Part shown: positions 44,525 to 56,617 of the stretch, in pieces
Layout of the letters: every line of letters starts with the position of its first letter
How positions within the stretch are numbered: position 1 is the first letter of the stretch
Origin: Clitoria ternatea
Taxonomy: Eukaryota > Streptophyta > Magnoliopsida > Fabales > Fabaceae
Reading direction: 5' to 3'
Assembly: GCA_037962975.1 (NCBI GenBank)
Contig: CM075675.1
Span: 444,001 to 508,000, forward strand
Length of the DNA stretch: 64,000 nucleotides
Notes under the pieces: generated by a model
What the model was told of the DNA's origin: nothing
Seen by the model: the letters and a program-made list of their open reading frames with translations, nothing else
Database searches by the model: none
Translations under genes and position numbers: made by a program

Positions 44525-46678
44525 CTATTCTGCAGTGCTCTTCTGTTTTCGCCTTGTTTTGTTGTATAATTTGGAAGGTGGAGAAGGGGAGAACTCAAAT
44601 GGAAGTGGTGGAAGGTCCATCTCCCCCTTCAAAATCTTAACAATGTCCCCAATATCTGGCCGCAACTCTGGAATTTTCTGTAAGCAAGTGAGTGCCAAGT
44701 AGATACACAAGCTTGCTTGGTCCTTGTTGTAATCTTCTTTCAATCTCTCATCAACTAGTTCTAAAATGTTACCAGCTTGAGCCAAGTGTCTACACCAGCT
44801 AATTAAGTTAGCTTTCTCTAGCTTCATTGGTGATGCTAGAACATGTAATGGTCTTCTACCTGACACAATCACAAGAATCAAAACTCCAAAGCTATAAATG
44901 TCAGCCTTCTCCATTAAGAAACCACAGCCTCCATATTCTGGTGCCACATAACACAGTGTCCCTCTCATGCTAGTTGTGCTGCTGAGCTCCCGGCTGAAAA
45001 GATCTCCACTCCACATGTCACTTCCAATTGAACGACTGCTTTTCTTCTTCCAGCCTCTTCTGAAGCTAAACTCCCCGTTTTGATCACAATCATTCTGACC
45101 CTCATCTCCAAACTTGTTACGCCTGCAAAGATAAAACCTTCTACCAAGATCAAAATGGGGCACTTTCAAGCCTTTCTTCCACTTAGAATGAAGAGTTTTC
45201 AGTTTACTTGTCTTCTTGCTTAATTCAGCAAGATGCTCTTCTTTCCACCACTCTTGCATCTTCCTGTGCTTCTTCTTGTGATTTTTCTTTCCCTTTGGTT
45301 CTTTTTTCTCAACCACATTATCTGTATCTGTATGTCCTATCCCAAACACCTGTGATTGGGGTGCAACTGCTTCACTGATTTTATGTATAGGACTTGAATT
45401 TTCCAAGTCTGGTTTCTCATTAGTAGTGTTCTTACCATCATCCCAATCAGGGTTTGATGGACAAATTTGACTCCCTATCCACTCCATGACATAGTCTTTA
45501 CTACATAATTCACCGCTTCCATCCTGTCTCCACCACCAGTCCTTTCCCCACTGTTTCCCATTTGCCTTCTCATCATCCACCACGGAAGAAGTATTAACAT
45601 TCAACTCCTTACTATAATCAATGCTAGAAAACTCATCATCATAAGGAACAAACTTACTGTTCCAATCATCCCCCCCTCCCAAATCCAAAGTTGAAATTTC
45701 CTTGCCCTTGGCATTTACACTCCTAATTTCACTTTCACTTGCAATATTGGTATTATAATTGAAAGAATTCAAGTTCAAAGCCTTAACATTAAAACATGTC
45801 CTGCTATTTTTGGAGGAAGAAGAGGCTTGCAATGCTAAAGCAAAATCTACTTCACTAACACTCTCAACGGGAGTACCAATAGCAGGAGTTTCAGCAGTTA
45901 AATTACCTGAAAGGTCTTGGCTTTTCCACAGATCCTGGCTCCTCCCCAGGTCCTGGCTAAACAAGTCAACACCAAATTCACCCTCCACTTTAATCCTTGA
46001 CAACCCAAAGTCTGATATCTTCCCACGGCACTCTGCATCAAGCAGAACATTGCTAGGCTTGATATCACCATGGATCACTGGTGGATCACATCCAAGATGC
46101 AAGAACTCCAATGCTCTAGCAACATCCAATATTATGCAAAACCTGCTCTCCCAACTCAAACTCAAACACCCATCTCCAAAGAGTGACTCTTGCAAGCTTC
46201 TGTTAGGCATATACTCATACACCAACACTCTCTTGTTCTTTTCCACACAGTAACCCAAAAGGGTCACCAGGAAAGATGACCTCAACCCTCCAAGAATCTG
46301 CAACTCATTTTGAAACTCTCGCTCTGACTGCAAAGACAAAGCGTCTAGGCGTTTGATGGCTATTAATTTACCATCTTTAAGTGTTCCCCTGAAAACAGTG
46401 CCAGAGCCACCTTTGCCAATGACATTGGCAGTGTCAAAGCCATTGGTGGCTTGCTTCAAATCTTTGTATGAGAACCTTTGGAGCTTCAAAGGAGCACTAG
46501 CATCAAAAGGGATGGTCTTAGCCCTGTGGACAAGAGAATGCCAGAGATGGTAAAGGAAGTAAAGGATTGAGCAGAAAATCACAACAGAAGCTGAAATGGT
46601 GAGTGCTAGGAACAGCGCCTTAGTTTTGGTGAAAAAACTGGGACTTGTTAGAGCAGGAGGTAAGGGTCTTGAAGGCAT
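44525..46678 (-). CDS. Receptor-like serine/threonine kinase, At4g25390-like, with a large activation-segment insert
   Basis: A single-exon 717-aa membrane kinase. There is no extracellular ligand domain: a short N-terminus leads to one membrane segment (about 21-46). The kinase begins near residue 69 with FSYKDLKQATNGF, a glycine loop GKGGSGTVF at 88-96, catalytic Lys109 in IAIK, the catalytic loop HGDIKPSN at 203-210 and DFG at 223-225. APE is only reached at about 579-581, so roughly 320 extra residues lie in the activation segment; they are acidic, Ser/Asn-rich and contain a Lys-rich KKNHKKKHRK stretch. The loop motif is HGD, not HRD, making this a non-RD kinase, a class often linked to innate immune signalling. 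Key catalytic residues are present. Similarity to At4g25390 is by recollection. Substrates and ligand are unknown. Confidence 0.92.
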   Translation of the reverse strand: MPSRPLPPALTSPSFFTKTKALFLALTISASVVIFCSILYFLYHLWHSLVHRAKTIPFDASAPLKLQRFSYKDLKQATNGFDTANVIGKGGSGTVFRGTLKDGKLIAIKRLDALSLQSEREFQNELQILGGLRSSFLVTLLGYCVEKNKRVLVYEYMPNRSLQESLFGDGCLSLSWESRFCIILDVARALEFLHLGCDPPVIHGDIKPSNVLLDAECRGKISDFGLSRIKVEGEFGVDLFSQDLGRSQDLWKSQDLSGNLTAETPAIGTPVESVSEVDFALALQASSSSKNSRTCFNVKALNLNSFNYNTNIASESEIRSVNAKGKEISTLDLGGGDDWNSKFVPYDDEFSSIDYSKELNVNTSSVVDDEKANGKQWGKDWWWRQDGSGELCSKDYVMEWIGSQICPSNPDWDDGKNTTNEKPDLENSSPIHKISEAVAPQSQVFGIGHTDTDNVVEKKEPKGKKNHKKKHRKMQEWWKEEHLAELSKKTSKLKTLHSKWKKGLKVPHFDLGRRFYLCRRNKFGDEGQNDCDQNGEFSFRRGWKKKSSRSIGSDMWSGDLFSRELSSTTSMRGTLCYVAPEYGGCGFLMEKADIYSFGVLILVIVSGRRPLHVLASPMKLEKANLISWCRHLAQAGNILELVDERLKEDYNKDQASLCIYLALTCLQKIPELRPDIGDIVKILKGEMDLPPLPFEFSPSPPSKLYNKTRRKQKSTAE

Positions 46679-49600
46679 GATGGTGTGTGGATGATGAATG
46701 AATATTGATCAAAGGAAGGGATGCTGAAGATGAAGAAAAAGGTGTGTGAAGAATAGGGAGATGGGCATTCTGGTTTTTCATTTCTTTTCTTTCTCTTTGT
46801 TTTATGAATGGGTATCCAAAGTGGATTGCTTTACGATTAGATAATCATAAGACGAGGAGCTGTATTCTACTATTGTTAACTTTGGTTTTGTTTTTCTCGT
46901 TTTCCTTGATTTTTTTTAAAACACAAGGACATTCCTTATAAAATTAGTTGTGTCATTATCAACTTATCAACTTAAGTTGTGTTATTGTTGTCAACCGAAT
47001 TACAATTAAATTTAGCTATTCGTTTTCCTTGATTTATGGTATTCATCTTTGATTATTATAACGTTAGCATTGTTTCTATGACATTGTTTATTCATGATGA
47101 GATGAAATTAACGATTGGGAAATGAGGATTAGAAAAAAGGAAGGTAGGGACCAACCCAATGTGCTTTTGACTAAAGAGAAAGTTTAGCGGCAAAGTCTTG
47201 GGGATCACTTATGGGAAGAGGAGAGAAAAAGAAAGGGATGAAAGTGTGACAATAATCTATGCTAATAGTATGGAGAGACGTATACATTATTGTTATTGTA
47301 AGCATTACAGATATTGGTTGAACTTGAAACATAAGAGTGGACGATGAGATCGTGTTATGCGCAGTTACTTTGTCCTATACGCTATACTATTCACTAGGCC
47401 ACGTGCATTGTTTTAGAATCTAGAGATACTGTCCTTTTTAATTCTTTCTTGTTTGTAATTTTTGACCAAATGGTTCACACTTATACTTGCCAAGGTTCAC
47501 ATGGTTGGATAACGATGATTTCTTGTCTTCCATCATTCTTACATTGCAGCTAGGTCCCATGTCGCACTAAAATACACCGTGATTGACTTCTTTGGTTAGA
47601 TATAGAAATTACTTACTTATTTTCCTGTAATAAATGATTTTTTAGTAGTATAATTTTACCAAATGATAGAATTTCGTTCTTGTCATACTTGACTCCCAAA
47701 TCAAAATAAAATTTATTAGTTTTTCCACATTTCAAACATGCAAAGATTTTCACTTGAAGAATTTGTTCAGAATAGTGGCAAGTGATTAGAAGAAACGTCC
47801 CCTATCAACTTCAGCTTATGTTTCACGTGAAAAGATTTTGTCAAAGATGTAATTCATTCGTGACAACGGGCCAACTTTAACCTCTTAAGAAAAAGAAAAA
47901 TAGGTAAGAGGTGAAACAAATAAATTGTAATTGAATTTATCCTCCTAAGAAAAAGAAAGATTACTTTGAATAGTAACTGAATATCAAAGTTATTCGTGTT
48001 TATGTTCTGTACTAGGACAAACAGGAAAAGATAAAACTAGTTGAGTTGATAGGTTGGTAAAAAGTTATTTGGCAATGTGCTGTTGGGTGAAATTTGAAAC
48101 CGTTTCTTAATTTTTTTTTTATGAATGGGTGAAACTGTTTTTAAATTTTGTTGTCTTAGGAAAATATACTATAATACTACTTTCGGTTCTAAATATAAAT
48201 AAATTTCAGTGGAGTTTTTTGGTCTTTTGATATAAGCAAAATTAGACTTTTTCAATGTCATTAAATGTTTGTTTATCAAATATACCCTCATTATATATAT
48301 TTCTAAGGCCACTAATTCTTCATGTAATAACTGATTCTAAGGATATTTTAAAAAATTAAATTAAATATGTGATAACATTAATGCAAATAACTACCTTCAA
48401 CTACTATTCTTAATATGTGTAAAATTAGGTATATTTACTTATATTTGAAACCAGAGATAATAACATTTATAGAATTATAGTTGAAGTATATATCCCGTCA
48501 AAAAAATAAAGCTAAAGTAAATTCTCAATGTTTTATCTTCTTTACTTTATAAAAATTGTCATGAAACCTTGGATGGACAAGAATATTATCCATATGTGGC
48601 AGAAATAAAGCAGAAGTTGGAATATCTCAGAATAAAGATGTTGTTCTTCCACTTTGCTTTCTGCTTTATACTTTCTAAGGATCACTTGGATTGGATTGGA
48701 TGACACACAGCTCAGCATCGCCCTTGAATCAGCAAATTGAAGAGTGGTGTCCACAGTCCCACTCCACACCCTTCTTCGTATACACATAATTAGCTGTCTT
48801 GGATTATAATTCTGTAATGCACTTCACACACAGTTTAACTTTTTTCAACAGTTAGTGATCAGATGAACATGGCATGGGTGCTGGTAGAATGCGTGGGACC
48901 TCTGTCAAGTCCATTCCACCAACACCATACTTGTTGTTTGCTGGTGAATTCCTACAAGCTTTAAATTCTCCCTTGAAAGATTATCTCTCTCTCCTATTTC
49001 GTAAGCAATGTCAATCATGTTACTTTGCAGTGACCAAACAAAAACACTAATACTTCAACATTAACCAAGCTTGTTGGCTGATACTTTAGGTGTTGCTTTC
49101 ACTATTAGTTAGTTTTTTCCTTTCGCCTGTACTGTACCCAAAAATAATTTTTATGTGTTTGAGGTACGACCAAATTTCAGCGTGTTCATACTTATTTTAT
49201 CCACCAAAAGAAAATGAAAATGACCAATTACCAGCAAGCAATTTTACTTCGAGAGGGCCATATATTTGACACTGCAAATGAGGGTATTTTTTGGGGGGTG
49301 CCGCATTTTTTAATCTTCATAGTATATCCAGATACACGAATATTCTAACCAAAAGTCTCAACAAAAATTTACAAGAGATAATTATAAAAAGTTACAACTA
49401 AATAAAATTATATGGATCAATTTAATTTTAAAACTTCGATCTAATTTATATTACCAAAAAAAATTTCTAACTTTATAAAAACAACATTCAATTTAATTTT
49501 TTTAAGTATAAAACAATAGTACAAACTAAAATAAAAAACAGAAATAAATGACATTTTTTTAAAAGCCAAAGATCAATTGTTCGATGTCATGACTGAAATC

Positions 49601-49804
49601 CATCCCAAAGTTGGACAATTGGGCTATTGAGAAAAGACTAATGTCTAATAGTTAAACGTGTACATCCTATGATATTAATCTAACCAAACTAACGAATTAG
49701 AAAATACTTGTTGATCAATTCTAATTAAAAAACCCCAACTAAAAACCAAACAGTTTTTTTTAGTAACACATTGAAGCTCTATGTTTGCTTAAGGTGGGTT
49801 AAAA
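46679..49804. other. Kinase promoter and long gene-free region
   Basis: The kinase leader and promoter occupy the first few hundred bases (minus strand). Beyond that the sequence is AT-rich. The 81-codon frame at 48542-48787 has no recognisable domain. Confidence 0.4.
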
Positions 49805-50745
49805 GTTGCATCCCCCATAACTCTTTAGTCTTTCCCTAAAGACTCTTTTTTAGGTCTCTCCTTTTAAGATCACCTTTTCTACGTTGGTTGGTTATAAATG
49901 GAAAAAATTAATTATGATTATGAAACGGCCCCATCCCAATAAATTAGCCTTTTAAAGGGACATCCTCGTGATTTAAAAAGACTCTCCGTGCCTGCTCAAT
50001 CTGAGACATACCCATACATATATGAAAAGCGATTGGCATGGGCAAAGAATTGTGCATTTATAAAGGGGGCATATGTAAATCAACAATATCAGTCAAGTGT
50101 AATTCCACTGCGTGCTGGAACACATGTAAGAGTAAATGAAAAGGCAGAATCCACTATATTATAAATAGAAGTTGTGGACAAATAGAGCCAGACATCTTAA
50201 GCATGTTGTCATGCTATACCAGAAACTCAACGACACATTGCAAATTGTTATTCACAGTTCAAACAAGAAAATCATGTAAAGGAAGAAACCCTGATCAAAT
50301 ATTAGTCATCATTAACAGCACCTGATAATGGATGACATTAGCAAAATTATGTTATTAAGGGCATAAATTGTAATGTGATATTAAATTTAATTACAGCTCT
50401 GATGACTATGATACAGATTCTGGCCTGAAGCTAACTTATCCAAGATTTAAGAAACTGAGTATATGATACTTAACTTATGTCTCAGATCCATTCCAAAGCA
50501 AGAAAGACAACAGAAGAATGAGAATGTTTCCCTAGGAAAAGGAAAAAATAATAAGTTTATAAAATCTTCTACTAATTTGTGTTCTCCAAAAGCTTTGTTA
50601 ATTCAGGTGTTTGGTCCTATATAATCCATGATTTCAAAGAACAAAACAAGAACCTGATTCCAATATAGTGTCAGTTAATCATCGTCATCATCCCTCTTCT
50701 TGGGTTTCCGGTATGTTTCATCAATGACTTTTGCCATGGACAAGG
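49805..50745. repeat. Segmental duplication, copy 1 (as far as copy 2 is visible)
   Basis: From about TTGCATCCCCC at 49806 the sequence runs in parallel with 63061 onward in the same orientation, with few substitutions and short indels. The offset is 13,255 bp at the left edge and 13,253 bp at the micropeptide stop codon. Homology starts abruptly: bases left of 49805 and 63060 are unrelated. Copy 2 runs off the window, so the full length is unknown. Confidence 0.92.
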
Positions 50746-50851
50746 CAGTGTCAGCTAACTTCATGATGTTTGGAACTTTATAATTCTGAGCCAAGTAAAC
50801 CCCACAAACTGTCCCCGCAATGAAAGAGAAGCAGCTCCTGATTATACCCAT
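50675..50851 (-). CDS. STMP1-like mitochondrial transmembrane micropeptide (58 aa)
   Basis: The ATG at 50851 gives a 58-aa protein. An upstream in-frame TTG was rejected as start. Residues about 3-23 form a membrane segment (IRSCFSFIAGTVCGVYLAQNY). It is followed by VPNI, an amphipathic helix and a charged tail KPKKRDDDDD. The G-x-Y-L-A-Q-N-Y-x-(V/I)-P-N core is the hallmark of short transmembrane mitochondrial protein 1, a conserved micropeptide of the inner mitochondrial membrane in animals with plant relatives. Its plant role is not established. The coding exon starts after an acceptor TTTAACAG (50911-50918, minus strand), so a 5'UTR exon lies further right. A second copy is cut off at the right window edge. 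Confidence 0.85.
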   Translation of the reverse strand: MGIIRSCFSFIAGTVCGVYLAQNYKVPNIMKLADTALSMAKVIDETYRKPKKRDDDDD

Positions 50852-50910
50852 AGTTGCTTGAGTGCTTGCTATCAATTTCTTCTAATGAGAAACTGCTCTA
50901 GCAAGAATCC

Positions 50911-51904
50911 CTGTTAAATATAAGAAAATCAGCAGTTAGTCAAAATCATATGAGAAGTAATTTAAGGTTTTGCATGGTTGGCCATTGGTTTCAAACCCAA
51001 ACGAGTGTTTCAAATGATTTTGAAATCATTATGATTAAAGGACCCCAGATTTGTTCTTAATCTATCATCCACAAAACCAAACTTTCTAATAGCAAAGAGC
51101 ACACTTCTCTAAAGGTCACTTAAATCCTACCTAGGATTGGAAAGTTTACAAAAACATGTAATCATGCGATCATAACAACTAACAAGGAACGTAAGATCCT
51201 ACCTAAACATGAAAAGTTGTATTGAACCGCATATATGCAGAAAATAAGATAAATAAGTCAAAATAACTTAAATTCATCACTAATAGGGACAGACATGCTA
51301 GTCACAATTTTGCAATTCAAAATGCTAAGGAGTAAGGACAATTCATGTATTGTCAAGTCAAAACACTCGAAGACAGCAGACATACTGTCTAGTCATGCAC
51401 AATCATATGCTTCCATGCTATATCCCTCCTATTTCCCAGAGCATTCTTCCAGAGTGTTGAACCACTGTCAGCAACATTAGAATGGTTGCTACTTGCTTTC
51501 AGTTCTAACTTCAGTTCTTTCTGTTCTTTTCCCACTTGAAGACATGGACAGTAGAAAAAATATAAGAAAACCAGAAACAGAGACGAAGGATTATCCCATT
51601 TGGTGTGCGGAGAAAAACAGAGATGCCCTTGCTGTGCAGAAGAACAGAGACAAACAACACAACTGAATACGAAGGGTTTCAATCATCTAATGAGCAGAGA
51701 AACAGAGACGGAGGGTTTAGAAAAGTAGAAACAGAGGGTTTTTGGTTTTAGGATCTTGTGTGCAAGGAAGGTAAGCAGAGGAAACAACAAATTGTATTTG
51801 AAATGTGAAGGCGGAGGAAGCATGAAAAAAGTAGAGAGGAAAAGATAGCTAGAGGGTTGCAGTTGAGGTTTTTTTCCTAGAGCTGACATGGAATTTCCAT
51901 ACAT
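50911..51904 (-). promoter_or_regulatory. Probable leader intron and 5'UTR exon of the STMP1-like gene
   Basis: On the minus strand about 51530-51760 is C/T-rich with repeated CTCTGTTTCT and AAACCCTC motifs, typical of a plant 5'UTR. The acceptor at 50911-50912 needs an upstream donor here, but I could not choose one with confidence. Frames of 97 and 73 codons in this stretch look like translated leader sequence. Confidence 0.35.
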
Positions 51905-52540
51905 AAAGATGACAAATATAAAGAGCTCCTAGATGTTTGAGGAAAACCAAAGGAAACTTTGGTTAAAATTCTGGTTTCAGATAATCTGTTTTGATTATGA
52001 TTACTCTTGTTTTATGAAACCATGGATTATTTGAGCTTTGATCAACTTCAACCACATACTTTTACTACTTCTCTAAGAATTTGTTATCGCCATGCGCCCA
52101 TGAAGTTTTACATGAGAAGGTTACACAGATATATGTGAGCGTTTGTACATATGTATGTATGTATGAAAGTGTATGGAATGATAGTTTAATCTCAAACAAG
52201 AATAGAATGTCCAACTATTGCTCTGCCTGGTCTGGACAATACAGAAATGCTGCAGTGAAAAGTAGTGTTCCAAAGTTCCAATCCATTTGCATAAATAAAT
52301 AAGTACTCTCTCCCTGGTCTTGTGTATAACCAAAAAAAAAAAAAAATCACGCTTATTAGGTATGTTGGTTAAATATAGTTACTCCCATTAATTCAATTAA
52401 ATATCTGATGTGCTTCTTTAAAATACCCCTAATATCATATATCATATTACTACATTTCAAAGTTGTGTTTTCAAATTTACCAAAAAAAAATTGTCTTCAA
52501 ATCCATTGCCTTGAGAACACCTTAAAGAGAGACATTTAGG
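51905..52540. other. Gene-free stretch with a 15-A tract
   Basis: No gene recognised. At 52332-52346 there is a run of 15 A preceded about 30 bp upstream by AATAAATAAG, which looks like a reverse-transcribed 3' end. No source gene or SINE was recognised, and no flanking duplication was identified. Confidence 0.35.
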
Positions 52541-53125
52541 TATACAACAAAAAATAAAGCCTTATCCACTAAATGAGGTTGGCTACATAGATCATACGAC
52601 ACCATTGCGCCCTATCATATACCAAATCCTTCGTGATTCCATTTAACAAAGGTTTCTATCAATAAGCTCTTTAAGTGTCATTCTCGGTCTTCCCCTACCT
52701 CTCTTCACAGGGTTCTCACACATCTACTCAACTCTCCGGACAGGCGCCTCCAAAAGTCTTCTTTGTAAATGCCCAAACCACCTTAGATAATTTTCAAAAC
52801 TTTTTCCTTCAATAGATATCACGCCAACACGACTTCGAATGCTGCATTACGAATTTGGTCTTTTCTTACGTAGTCACACATCCATCCTAGCATCCTCATC
52901 CTAGCTATCCCCATTTTATGTTCATGTTGTCCTTTCACCGCCCAACATTCACTCCCATAAAACATTGCCGATCTTGTGGCAGTTCAATAAAACTTTCCTT
53001 TAAGTTTTTCCGATACCTTTCGACCATGCACAACCCTTGAAGCTTGTATCCTATGAGAAACATCTCCTTTAATTTCATCGTCATCTTGTATTATTGAACC
53101 CAAATACTAGAACTTTGACACTTGA
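52541..53125 (-). pseudogene. RTE-type LINE 3' fragment, degenerate
   Basis: Read on the minus strand with frame changes, it gives the C-terminal part of a plant RTE-like reverse transcriptase: YLGSIIQDDDEIKGDV, then AMFYGSECWAVK, MRMLGWMC, RKDQIRN, the RWFGH-type segment, and RGRGRPR. A stop and terminal noncoding segment (ATGTAGCCAACC, then GATAAGGCTTTA) precede a short TTGTTG tail. There is at least one frameshift and several stops. It is a 5'-truncated, dead insertion. Such truncation is normal for LINEs. Confidence 0.85.
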
Positions 53126-54067
53126 GGGATGACTTAAGGGATAAAAATGTTTAATGATGTTGAAAAACCTATATTTTCCTATATTTGAGACCAATAGTAG
53201 TCTTTCAAAAAATTGCTCACATTCGAGACTAGTGGGGTGAGAAAAATAAAATGAGTTCCCTAGAGAATAGAATGTTTTAAGTTCACTCTAGAACCCCCGT
53301 ATAAGTAGAGATGGTGCAATAGATGAATATAAAAAAGCATGCTAATTATTGTTTGTTATAATAATTATATAATACGAATCAAATAGTCAATCTAATAAAA
53401 ACTATGGACATTGAAACAAACATACATGCAAACCCCAACTTCAACACACTCATGGTACCTGCTAATGCCACAATCTTTTCTATTCTACTTAACATACAGC
53501 TTCGCACATTTTTTTCAAGGACTAGACGGTGCATATTTCATTAAAATAGAATTTGAGAAAGGCTCTATACTTAACATCGAGCAAGTACATTCCCTATTAT
53601 CCATTGCAGTGGAGCTTCCGTTGTGTTAAAAAAATCTTCCATGATAGAGAACCAAACCAACCAATACAACTTCAGAGAAATTAATATTTAATAACAGGTG
53701 GGAGACATGATTCTGTCATCCCTTTCATGGTCCAAACCAGAAATTGCAATGTGTATTTTCTCGATATGGGGGACTACGTGTAAGTAGCAGTAACTCTAAA
53801 TCTACAAATTTGATTATGAAGAATTTTTGGTAGCAGAATCAAGATCTCACACAAACATTACAACTCAAGTGAAATAATTAATAGAGTAATTGAGTTCCAA
53901 TCCTAGGGCATATCTCTATATCTGAGAAATATAGTTGAGAGACAAAGTAAAGCAAATATCGTCCTTCCCCGGATGAAGCAAGTACCTACAAGTTAGATTC
54001 CTAAACACTAATGGTAGATGAATTTGCCTTAAAACATAACTTAATTTGTACAAGAAAAGAGAGATAC
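53126..54067. other. Gene-free stretch
   Basis: Nothing with codon structure or repeat architecture recognised. A 72-codon frame at 53411-53629 has no motif. Confidence 0.35.
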
Positions 54068-54190
54068 CTACTATCAAGGCAAGGTTTGCGAGCAACCGAC
54101 GGCGGTGGATCGACGGCGCCGGAAACACTATAGAATCCTCACTCGCTCCCCGCCTCCGCAAGCATATACCTTCTCCTTTGGGTAATGGAA
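54068..54190 (-). other. Exon-like GC-rich segment, unidentified
   Basis: On the minus strand this stretch reads openly as a basic and then hydrophobic peptide (RRRGASEDSIVFPAP, then RRRLLANLALIV) and ends at a good donor, TAG/GTATCT, at 54067-54066. It has no in-frame ATG. Local GC is much higher than on either side. It could be an exon of a gene not otherwise recognised, or a captured or decayed fragment. No product is assigned. Confidence 0.25.
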
Positions 54191-54945
54191 ATAAATAATA
54201 GTGCAAGTTAAAATTATTTTTTTCTGCTCAGCAAAATAAATAATGTCACAAATTAAAATCATATTATAGTATTACTATCTTTAATTAAATCATTTTAAAT
54301 AACATAAAGTGAAATCCTAGTATCACTTGCAAATTTTATTCATTTAATATTTTTATATATATATTTTTAGAAATATTCCATAAATATCTCCCATCAGAAG
54401 AAATTTTGTTTATCTCGTGTCACATTTTATATTTAAAATATGATATAATATTATATTTTCTTGATTTCATTCTAAACTAATTCAAACTAATTGGTCTGCA
54501 CGAGTTTTTTTTCCTTTGAATAACAGTTTTATATGCATGATTAATTATTTAAAATTACATTATTTCAATGAAATATAAGATGTTTAAAAATTATAATATT
54601 ACATGTTTATAAAAGTATTATAATATTACATTATATATCTTAGAATTGAATATTTTTAGTTATACACTTAAAAATAATTATATAATTCATTTCTAACCAG
54701 GGACCAATTTGTAAATTTTGAAATTTAGAAACCCTATATTTTTAATTTTTTGTTTCTGAGTCTGTGACAGCCGCAGGCACGCACGCACGCACTGGTCTTA
54801 CCCTTCGATTCTGAGTTCAGTTCTCTTTTCGAATTATTCATTTTATTGTTGAAATAGGGAACAGAAAATTGTTGTTGTTTTGTTACCAAAATAAATTGTT
54901 GTTTAACTGCTATTGCCTTCTTTGCAGATTCAAAGCACACAAGAT
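54191..54945. other. Promoter and leader region of the Cgi121/TPRKB gene
   Basis: AT-rich sequence gives way near 54765 to a leader-like segment with four GCAC repeats. A TTTGCAG acceptor ends at 54927, 18 bases before the start codon, so a 5'UTR intron is likely. Confidence 0.45.
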
Positions 54946-56617
54946 ATGAAGTCCTTCAATATAAATGGAACCACTCTTTCAATTTCACTCTTCATTGATG
55001 TCACCAACTCAAAGTTAGTCTCTCATTACTCTACAAAATCAAAAGCCAAACTTTCTTCTTTTAACGTTAGTTTGCTAATGTTTTTGTTAGAGTGTCAACG
55101 GAGAAATTCAAACCTCATCTGTTTCGAACTATTAGATTAACCTTATATTTCCTAATAAAAAACCAAACTAAAAGCTTGTTATGGGATTCTTGCCTTAAAT
55201 AAGGGAAAGCCAACATTATTGTCTGTTTGTTTCTCATTTACAATTACTTCAAATTTAAGGTTTTTGTCTCATGTCAGCTGCCAAGGAGGTGTTTTTATTA
55301 TCAGAAATATGTTCAAATCAATTTCTTCACCGCGGTTTAGGTTAAATGCTTATTCTCAAAATTCAGTTTCAACATAGTTAATTGTTTGATTTGCTTCTTT
55401 TTTGCTTGTGATAACATGAACATTAGGTGTTAGTAGTGCAGTTATGCTGGTCATTGGCTTATTGCAACTTTTTTTTTTTTAGCTATTTGTGGTCTTGTGA
55501 TAATCTAAAAAAGTAAATAAATGGAATAATTTTTATACAACTTTTGGAACCTGTTCATAGCTAGGGTATATTATGTAATTGTGGTTGTTCTCACTTCACA
55601 GGGAACTCTTGGAAAGTATGCAAGCAGGGACATTGGATCCAGAAGTTGCATTCCTCAACGCTTTACTTGTATAGTTTCTTATGCTTGTGTTTTGGGTCAT
55701 CTCCAGCATCATTTGCTACAAGATCAAGATCATCTTACATCACTCACTAACACGAGAAGGTCATGGTACAAGAGAAAAATGAGAAAAAGTAATTATAGCA
55801 GGGGTCATTGTTTATGGTGGAGCTGATAAATTTACCTGTGTTTCTTTTCCACTTGTAACTTGACCACCTCATGTTAGTGTATAACATGAGAGAATCCAAA
55901 TGATGCTGGTGCATACATTTTCAACAATGACTTTCAACACTTTGCTTCTTTCTAATGTTACTGCTGTTATCTACTGAACCAGATTCCAGATATTTTTCCT
56001 GTTCTAGCAGCTGCACATAAGAGTCTAGTAGCCAAGTCACGGGACTCCTTGACCACACGCACGCTTCATTCAGAGCTTGTTTACAACTACTCAGGGTCCA
56101 AGCATGTACTTATGTGTTGCCATTTAACCTTGTTATGGTTCGTGTGTCCTATTAGAGTTGCTAACTCTGGCATGTCTTGTTGTGACTAGATTACTGAATC
56201 TTTGAAACGATGTGGCATCTCTGACAGCACAACTTATATCCTTGCTGCTCGATTTGATGCTACTCCCGATGAGGTGAGACGATTCTGAAGTAAAATATGT
56301 CACCCATATTTTCATTATCACTCACATAACTATGTGATGTTTGTCTCTTCACCAGATAAAAGCCATAGAGAAGCTCATAAGTGGCAAAGAGATCGACCTC
56401 GAGGAGCTGGAAGGGAGAGCAAACCAATCCCAAATACTGAAGGTTTGTAAGGGTTTGATCCTGATTAGATCAATGTGTATATCTATAATTTTGTACAAAC
56501 TAGCATATTCAATAATTTATTATGTTTCAGCATTACAAGATATCTGCCCCAGAACTTGGCATTTCATCACTTGCAGATGCAATAACTTGCCGAATAGCTG
56601 CCCGTGATGCTTTGTGA
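54946..56617 (+). CDS. EKC/KEOPS complex subunit Cgi121/TPRKB (6 exons)
   Basis: This is a small regulatory subunit of KEOPS, which makes N6-threonylcarbamoyladenosine at position 37 of ANN-decoding tRNAs. Cgi121 binds the Bud32/PRPK kinase and the tRNA 3' end. Exons are 54946-55013, 55602-55668, 55983-56105, 56190-56273, 56356-56442 and 56531-56617, all GT-AG, and join without frame breaks to 171 aa, close to the usual 170-180. Family landmarks are TLDPEVAFLNA, the IPDIFPVLAAAHKS segment (equivalent to the pocket where family members carry A-x-N-K-A), SLTTRTLHSELVYN, and a C-terminal ISSLADAITCRIAARDAL helix. The start is the only ATG before the first conserved strand. The gene appears intact; Arabidopsis has a single counterpart by recollection. 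Confidence 0.93.

Noticed and set aside
51389..51904. Two minus-strand frames (97 and 73 codons) as secreted proteins
   Set aside because: The sequence is C/T-rich leader-like and lies just upstream of the STMP1-like gene. Hydrophobic translation is expected from pyrimidine-rich DNA.
52332..52346. SINE or processed pseudogene ending in 15 A
   Set aside because: There is a polyadenylation-like motif upstream, but no pol III boxes, source gene or flanking duplication was recognised.
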